Source: Perilla frutescens (taxonomy: Eukaryota; Streptophyta; Magnoliopsida; Lamiales; Lamiaceae). From it: a DNA stretch of 64,000 nt. The notes beneath the pieces are model-generated. The model was given only the letters and a program-made list of their open reading frames with translations. It was not told the origin of the DNA and ran no database searches. How positions within the stretch are numbered: the stretch's first letter is position 1; each line of letters begins with the position of its first letter. Shown here one piece after another: positions 60,046-64,000 of the stretch. The translations under genes were made by a program, and so were the position numbers. The stretch lies in the NCBI GenBank assembly GCA_026008535.1, contig BRKX01000009.1, positions 36,593,001 to 36,657,000 of the forward strand, given 5' to 3'.

Positions 60046-61700
60046 ATACATTTTTTTTTGTACATTTTCACACTGATTTTTTTATTAATGATAGTAATAT
60101 TATTTCCTGTAATGCTAATAGGCATAGCCGATATTTTTTTTTTTTGCATTGCTAATAAATATTTTAATAATGCTAATTTTACTGTCTGTGGTGCTAATAT
60201 AGTTTGTTATACTGCTAATAAGACGTTTACTTTTAATAAGAATGCATTACATTTAGTTATTAACAATATTATGAGGTCATATGTTTACTTTAATGATAAT
60301 ATGTTTTAATAAATATAAAATATTGATTTTGTATAATGCTAATATACACACTGCTTATATTTCCTTTTCTGTGTGAAAGATAAGTATAAAATGAGAGATA
60401 ATAGTGCTCATAAATAAGTGGGAGTAGGGTTAGGGAGAAAATGACATTTTTTTATGCTAATGCTAAAACAATAGTCATGCTAAAGAGGATCCATGTTAGT
60501 GCTAAAATAAATCATGACAATGCTAAAATAAGCCATGAGAATGCTAAAATAAATAATTACAAATTCAACAACATGTAACAGTGTTTGTTCATGGGTTTTT
60601 TGAAGTGCCGATGATATTTTTCATGTTAATGCTAAAACAAGTGTCATGCTAAACAACGGTCGTGTTAGTTCTAAAATAAGTTATGACAAAACTAAAACAA
60701 GTCATTACAATGCTAAATAGGAAATGACAATTGAACAACGTGTAATAATGTTTGTTTATAGGTTTTTCACCATGCCGATGACATTTTTTTATGGTAATGC
60801 TGAGACAAGACTCATGCTAAAATATGCCATGACAATGCTAAAATAAAAAATCATAATTTTTCAACTTGTAACAGTGTTTGTTCATGGGTTTTTTGAAATG
60901 CCGACGACATTTTTCATGCTAATGCTAACACAAATGTCATGCTAAAATAAGTCATGAGATTGCTAAAATAAGTCATGAGAGTGCTAAAATAAGCCATGAT
61001 AATACTATAATAGAAAATGATAATGCTAAAATACGAAATTGAAAAATATACACATAAATCACAAATACATTGCCAACACTGGTAGGGTTAACATTTTCAT
61101 ACATGTTTTTCATTATGAGCAGAATGAAAATGAAACTGATAAATTATCATGCAATAAAATAAACACAGTTTGTTGAAGATTAGATTTTTGTATGTGTTAT
61201 GCTTACAAAAACACGAAAGAAATTGCTAAATCATCATAATATAATGCTAAATGAATGTTTATAGCAAATGGAAATTGCTAAATCAACATAATATAATTGC
61301 TAGAAAATCAAATGAAATTTTTGAAAAATAAAAATGAACGGCATATTACCTTGAGTTTTCATGCTTTCTTCAGATTTTAATGATATTTTCGGGAGAGTTT
61401 GACGGTTGAATTCGAGTTTTTTTCAGTTTCTCTTCAATTTTTTGGCTCCTAAGTTTGCGTAAGTTCGTGGTTGCACTATATTGATAATTCAACATGTAAC
61501 AATGTTTATTTTTTTACAATGTCGACGATATTTTTTTATGCTAATGTTAAAAAAGAGTCATGCTAAAATAAGTCATGACAATGCTAAAAAAGGCCATGAC
61601 AATGCTAAAATAGGAAATGACAGTGCTAAAACCCTAAATTGAAAAATATACACGTAAATTCTGAGTATTCATATATTTTCAAAATTTCTGATTTTACCCT
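60046..61700. repeat. TGCTAA motif lattice in E2 right half
   Basis: About 30 TGCTAA (often AATGCTAAAAT, with GTCATGA between) and practically no TTAGCA. Longer units of 120-150 bp recur, each with a GCTAA cluster, TTGTTCATGGGTTTTTTGAA and GCCGA(T/C)GA(C/T)ATTTTT (near 60590, 60755, 60880 and 61500). Confidence 0.75.
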
Positions 61701-61860
61701 TACTAAGATTCAGGGGCAATGAAGTTAGACATTATTACGAGATTGCCACCGTATTTTTTTAAATTTTGGAACATATCTTGGTTGTCCAAATAGACGAGAT
61801 CTATGACTCAGATTGGTTCTCGGTTCTCACGTAGGGTGTGGTTCCTTCTGGAACCCAACC

Positions 61861-61863
<3 letters not shown>

Positions 61864-61890
<27 letters not shown>
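61864..61890. repeat. (CA)n microsatellite between E2 and E3
   Basis: ACACAC run of about 28 bp, ending at the left terminus of E3. Confidence 0.95.
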
Positions 61891-61892
<2 letters not shown>

Positions 61893-61894
<2 letters not shown>

Positions 61895-62775
61895 GGAATG
61901 GATCAAATGTAAACCATTCTCTAGTGTGTAAACTATAAACCAATCTTTCACCATCCATCTAGAAAAAATAAGCGGTCAAGATGAAATACAAAACAAGGTG
62001 GCATTTTTATAATATTTAGCTAATTTTATGGAAGTAGGGTTATTTATATAATTTAGTAATTCTAATTAGGGTTTATTCTTATTTTCTTTCTTCTTCTCCG
62101 TTCTTCCATAAGTAAATCTAATATCTCTCTCTCTCTCTCTCATCGATATATTCGCCCTTCCACCCAAATGAAGAAATCCAACAATGGTAATGGGGATGAA
62201 TATCTGAATATGCGGAAAAAATTCAGCGATTGAAGCTCAATTGGAATTGTATTTTTCGTATTTTAGATTCTCTTACATAATCACGACCAATTTGGTATTT
62301 TTTTTATTCCTATCTGTGTGTACCATCGTTTTTTAGAGTTTCAATTATTGTGGATTTGATGGATTCAACATAAATATTTTATGAGGTTTGAGAGTCTTCT
62401 GTAATTTTTTTGAACTTTTGTGTTTCATTATGTGCTTTTTTTGTTCAGATTTGTTGTTGGTGGTTGAATAATTAGTATATATTTTTTATATTTTTAGGTT
62501 TTTGATTTTATTGAATATGTGTTCTTAATTTTTAGAAATAATTTTTGTTGGTGATTTATGTTTTCATATTTGACTTTGATTAATTATTGGTTGAATAATC
62601 ACTATATATGTTTTTAGTATTTTTTTTCATGTAGTATAATATTAGCATAATTCAATTTCTCTATTAGCATCATTAGGTTTTTTAGTTAGCATTATGTTTT
62701 GTTGGATACGTTAATATTTGTGCTAACGAATATTGCTTTGTATGCTAAGTAAAATATTTTTAAATGCTGAAGTTC
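61893..62775 (+). mobile_element. E3: left part of a third MULE-like element
   Basis: Begins GGGAATGGATCAAATG after ATA. The first 120 bp resemble the ends of E1 and E2 (ATGTAAACC..., then CCATCCATCTAG, then AAGATGAAATAC). A CT run (62124-62140) precedes a short exon at 62167 (ATGAAGAAATCC...) with a possible donor, as in E2. TTAGCA occurs at 62641, 62663 and 62685. It is cut off by the LTR that starts near 62775, and the right end was not found. Confidence 0.55.
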
Positions 62776-63129
62776 TAATATTTTGATGATAGGTACCGAC
62801 TCAAATTTTGATGATATGAAGAGTATAATAGCTATGAAGCCTATTAGGAAAAACTATCAAGAGTTTTTCTTACAGGGGTTTTGATCAGATGTCAAAACAT
62901 GTCAAGAGAGCCTTGAAAAACTGAAAAGAAATCAAGCAGAAAACCAAGGTTGATCAAAACAAAAATTGAGCTATCAAAGTCAGAGAATGATCAATCTGAA
63001 AAGAAAAAGAAAAACAAAAAGAAAAAAGAAAAAGAAAAGAGAGAAAAGAAAAAGAAAAAATCCAGCTAAGAGCTGAGAAAAGAAAAAAACTGTAGCTTGA
63101 TTGCTAGATCAGTTAGCAAGTCAAGTAAA

Positions 63130-63740
63130 CTGAAAATGCAGGTACCGACAAGTTCAAAATACCAACTGCCATCAGAGTACACATGCTAAAAGGAGCTTTT
63201 TAGTATACCTGTGAACTGAAGTAAATACCAGTTCAAGGCACTAGTTCAAAAGTGCCCACTGATCATGAAAGATAAAAAATTCCAGCTGAAAAAGAATACT
63301 AGCGGAATAATATACCAGTCCAAGGTTTGAGCTGAAGGATACGCCAACTCAATGAAGCAACAACTGAAGAATGAAGTTCCAGCTGAAGAATGTACCAGTT
63401 CAGAGGATATCAGCTGAAGACGCACCAGTTCAGAATACTAGCTGAAGAGGCGCTAGTTCAATATCCAAACTGAAGATACACCAGTTCAAAGAAGGTCCAG
63501 CTAAAGGGACATCAGTCCAAAGTATCAGCTGAAGTAACGTTGGTCCAAAACTGCCAGCTGAAGCACACCAAACTGGAGCTCAGAAAGCATCAAGCCAGAG
63601 CCCAGAACTACCAGCTGAAGATGATGGAAACTGGAGCTTGCAAAACTGCCAACAAGATGTGCAGAACTGACAGCTGAGGAAACATTCCGAACTGAAGATT
63701 TCAACTGCCAGTTGAAGCCCAGAACTGATGATCAAGACAG
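63130..63740. repeat. CCAGCTGAAG / CCAGTTCA short repeat array
   Basis: CCAGCTGAA(G/A) or a near variant occurs at least ten times, alternating with (A)CCAGTTCA. Units of 20-40 bp are irregular. Reads as a U3 repeat block of the LTR. Confidence 0.7.
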
Positions 63741-63929
63741 ATGCCGAAACTGAAATCAAATTTCACATTTGCCAACATGAGGATCTTGAAGTAAATGCAA
63801 CCAAGATCTTGAAGCAAAAGCATGACAGAAGAACAAAGGTAACTCAATGGCTCTTTAAATGGAAAGCCTCTCAATGGCTTTATAATTTATGATCATTCTT
63901 TGATCTACAAACAGTCACAAGAACACTCC

Positions 63930-63938
63930 TATATAAAG
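63930..63938 (+). promoter_or_regulatory. TATA box of the partial LTR
   Basis: TATATAAAG, 70 bp before the window end, downstream of the U3 repeat block. Confidence 0.6.
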
Positions 63939-64000
63939 GACGATTGACTCAAATTATGACCAAGACTTTTTGCTTAGAGAGACTTTTTTCCAAGAGACTT

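Larger units (their letters stand above)
58782..61863 (+). mobile_element. E2: MULE-like element, internally deleted
   Basis: About 3.1 kb with inverted termini of about 120 bp. The left has GTGAGAACCACATCC, GTGAGAACTGAGAATCAG and CCAAGATATGTTTCAA. The right, reverse complemented, has GGAACCACACCCTA, GTGAGAACCGAGAACCAA and CCAAGATATGTTCCAA. It lies between a (TA)n run (left) and a (CA)n run (right, 61864-61890). It carries a short first exon after a (CT)n tract (59023-59056), transposase debris and a TGCTAA-rich right half. Confidence 0.75.
62776..64000 (+). repeat. Start of an LTR (copia-like), incomplete at window end
   Basis: Begins around TTTTGATGATAGGTACC, a start resembling SIRE-type plant copia LTRs. 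A purine-rich zone (62930-63070) and a short-repeat array follow. The TATA box TATATAAAG is at 63930. The transcript start region and the rest lie beyond the window. Element class is inferred only. Confidence 0.5.

Overview
The window is repeat-rich nuclear DNA of a flowering plant. Ty1/copia elements are primed by initiator tRNA-Met, FAR1-type Mutator-like transposases occur with plant Ulp1/DUF1985 genes, and introns have plant-type GT..AG borders. Nothing seen is diagnostic below eudicot level. I see no ordinary host gene, no tRNA or rRNA and no CRISPR. Almost everything recognisable is a transposable element, often nested, in AT-rich spacer.

1-13.7 kb: a decayed + strand Ty1/copia element (Copia-1) starts at its primer-binding site at the window edge and ends in a 3' LTR near 13.7 kb. 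It is split by Copia-A (4026-12780, - strand), which has 1.42-kb LTRs and a perfect 5-bp target duplication (CGGAT).

13.7-32 kb: AT-rich spacer with a short tandem repeat (17.6-18.0 kb), then two related LTR-like fragments (LTR-D, LTR-C). LTR-C is split by Copia-B (20269-31363, - strand, GGAAA duplication), a relative of Copia-A. Copia-B's integrase is split by a 1979-bp solo-LTR-like insertion, LTR-F (TTCTG duplication). The long leaders of Copia-A and Copia-B both contain a ladder of imperfect stem-loops about 70-75 bp apart. The arms change from unit to unit but stay complementary.

32-38.3 kb: AT-rich spacer with a tandem repeat, a 439-bp Tourist-like MITE (34087-34525, CTA duplication), a long (ATT) array and a 380-bp foldback element.

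38288-52951: the main discovery candidate, a 14.7-kb Mutator-like element (MULE-M). It has 58-bp terminal inverted repeats and an 11-bp flanking duplication (CAAGGAGATGG). It carries a FAR1-type transposase (+, frameshifted), two Myb/SANT-like genes (+, intact), a GRF zinc-finger protein with a C-terminal membrane segment (-, intact) and an 8-exon DUF1985-Ulp1 cysteine protease gene (-, catalytic residues kept, several lesions). Transposase and protease genes start near opposite ends and converge, like mudrA and mudrB in MuDR. A degenerate telomere-like array lies between them.

53-62.8 kb: three smaller related elements (E1, E2, E3), with similar inverted termini next to TA or CA runs. E1 keeps an Ulp1-type N-terminal exon and a FAR1-type C-terminal zinc knuckle. 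E2 keeps a transposase core fused to a knuckle by internal deletion. Their non-coding parts are filled with TTAGCA / TGCTAA motifs. 62.8-64 kb is the start of another LTR, with a 20-40-bp repeat array and a TATA box, running off the window.
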